DNA from: JAGLHV01 sp023143305 [NCBI: Clostridia bacterium]
Lineage (GTDB): Bacteria; CBDUZB01; JAGLHV01
DNA: 64,000 nt
Direction: 5' to 3'
Assembly (NCBI GenBank): GCA_030637025.1
Contig: DAOVVV010000002.1
Coordinates: 31,799 to 95,798, forward strand
The notes under the pieces are model-generated. The model was not told the origin of the DNA. It searched no databases and worked only from the letters and a program-made list of their open reading frames with translations. Position numbers and translations under genes: made by a program. The number at the start of each line of letters is the position of its first letter. Within the stretch, counting starts at the first letter, position 1. Shown here piece after piece: positions 63,734 through 64,000 of the stretch.

Positions 63734-64000
63734 TTACAGCAAGCTGCGGGAAATTAAACCCGAACCTCTTAGACTCCCTACAACCACTCAGGATCAATTC
63801 GACTACAGAGTTTTTGTCAGCATAGCTGACGAGGAACCGAAACACAGGCCCTTCGACTCCCTTCAGTCGTCTCGGAATCAATTCGACTACAGAGTTTTTG
63901 TCAGCTTAGCTGACGAGGAACTGAAACACAGGCCCTTCGACTCCCTTCAGTCGTCTCGGAATCAATTCGACTACAGAGTTTTTGTCAGCTTAGCTGACGA
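63734..64000 (+). repeat. Dispersed repeat family A, copy 6, with 84-bp tandem units at window edge
   Basis: It starts ACAGCAAGCTGCGGGAAATTAAACCCG and continues with the usual CAATTCGACTACAGAG and TTTTTGTCAGC modules. From 63831 the segment beginning GAGGAAC-GAAACACAGGCCC is repeated with a period of 84 bp (63831, 63915 and 63999), nearly identical, and the array runs off the window. Confidence 0.88.

Noticed and set aside
20375-63734. CRISPR array from repeat A
   Set aside because: Copies are kilobases apart, differ in length and orientation, and have no regular spacers or cas genes.
63714-63881. N-terminal extension of lptC
   Set aside because: The added residues come from repeat A copy 6; the ATG at 63713 has a ribosome binding site and a normal signal peptide.

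Overview
The window is a low-GC (roughly one third G+C by eye) bacterial chromosome segment in which almost every gene lies on the minus strand; only one convincing gene (12064..12585) is on the plus strand. The gene content points to a diderm bacterium with lipopolysaccharide: Kdo transferase, two ADP-heptose-type glycosyltransferases, acyltransferases, LptA/B/C, SecDF-YajC. Several blocks keep orders familiar from Gram-positive and candidate-phylum genomes (hrcA-grpE-dnaK-dnaJ-rsmE-mtaB; HIT-rpsU-NIF3-dnaG-rpoD; hprK-rapZ beside PTS genes). An uncultured candidate-phylum lineage such as Omnitrophota or a relative fits, but this is an inference from gene content and there is no rRNA gene here to settle it.

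Reading from left to right: 1-6161 is an LPS core/lipid A assembly cluster (partial GT4, two GT9, a small unknown, an LpxL-like acyltransferase, WaaA, a DUF374 acyltransferase). 6252-11641 holds a cobalamin-dependent methionine synthase activation-domain-like orphan, secF, secD, an HD hydrolase, yajC and tgt, driven from a clear promoter upstream of tgt. 12064-14415 has the lone plus-strand NYN nuclease, a nitronate monooxygenase-like flavoprotein, tRNA-Pro(CGG) and a small membrane exporter. 14655-22354 contains an orphan sensor kinase, a DksA/TraR zinc finger protein, a polyamine cluster (decarboxylase, an unusual aminopropyltransferase, SpeD), a STAS/anti-sigma pair, a PHP phosphoesterase and tRNA-Gly(CCC).

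22665-33155 is the most accessory part: a membrane cyclase-like protein with altered catalytic positions, a nitroreductase with a lipoprotein partner, a lipoprotein with about 23 leucine-rich repeats, and two paralogous CPNC-motif proteins of unknown function that flank a secreted clan GH-A glycosidase and a rhomboid-fold protein that has lost its catalytic dyad. 33259-38517 is the sigma/primase macromolecular synthesis block. 38830-46173 is the heat-shock operon with a perfect CIRCE operator. 46227-50578 has hemW, lepB and lepA.

50690-63713 is one long carbohydrate and envelope block: a mannose-type PTS (EIIA, EIIB, EIIC, EIID) with HPr, EI, a phosphoglucose/phosphomannose isomerase, a GH57 glucanotransferase, HPr kinase, RapZ, a PtsN-type EIIA, hibernation factor HPF and LptB/A/C. 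It probably links sugar uptake and phosphorylation state to ribosome hibernation and LPS export.

Two dispersed intergenic repeat families stand out. Family A (six copies, both orientations, about 145-190 bp or more, hairpin-rich) occurs at 20375, 22434, 25441, 48631, 60528 and 63734, the last running into an 84-bp tandem array at the window edge. Family B (three copies, 164-177 bp, same orientation) has about 21-bp terminal inverted repeats and looks like a MITE or a structured RNA element. No rRNA, CRISPR array, transposase, phage gene or origin was seen.
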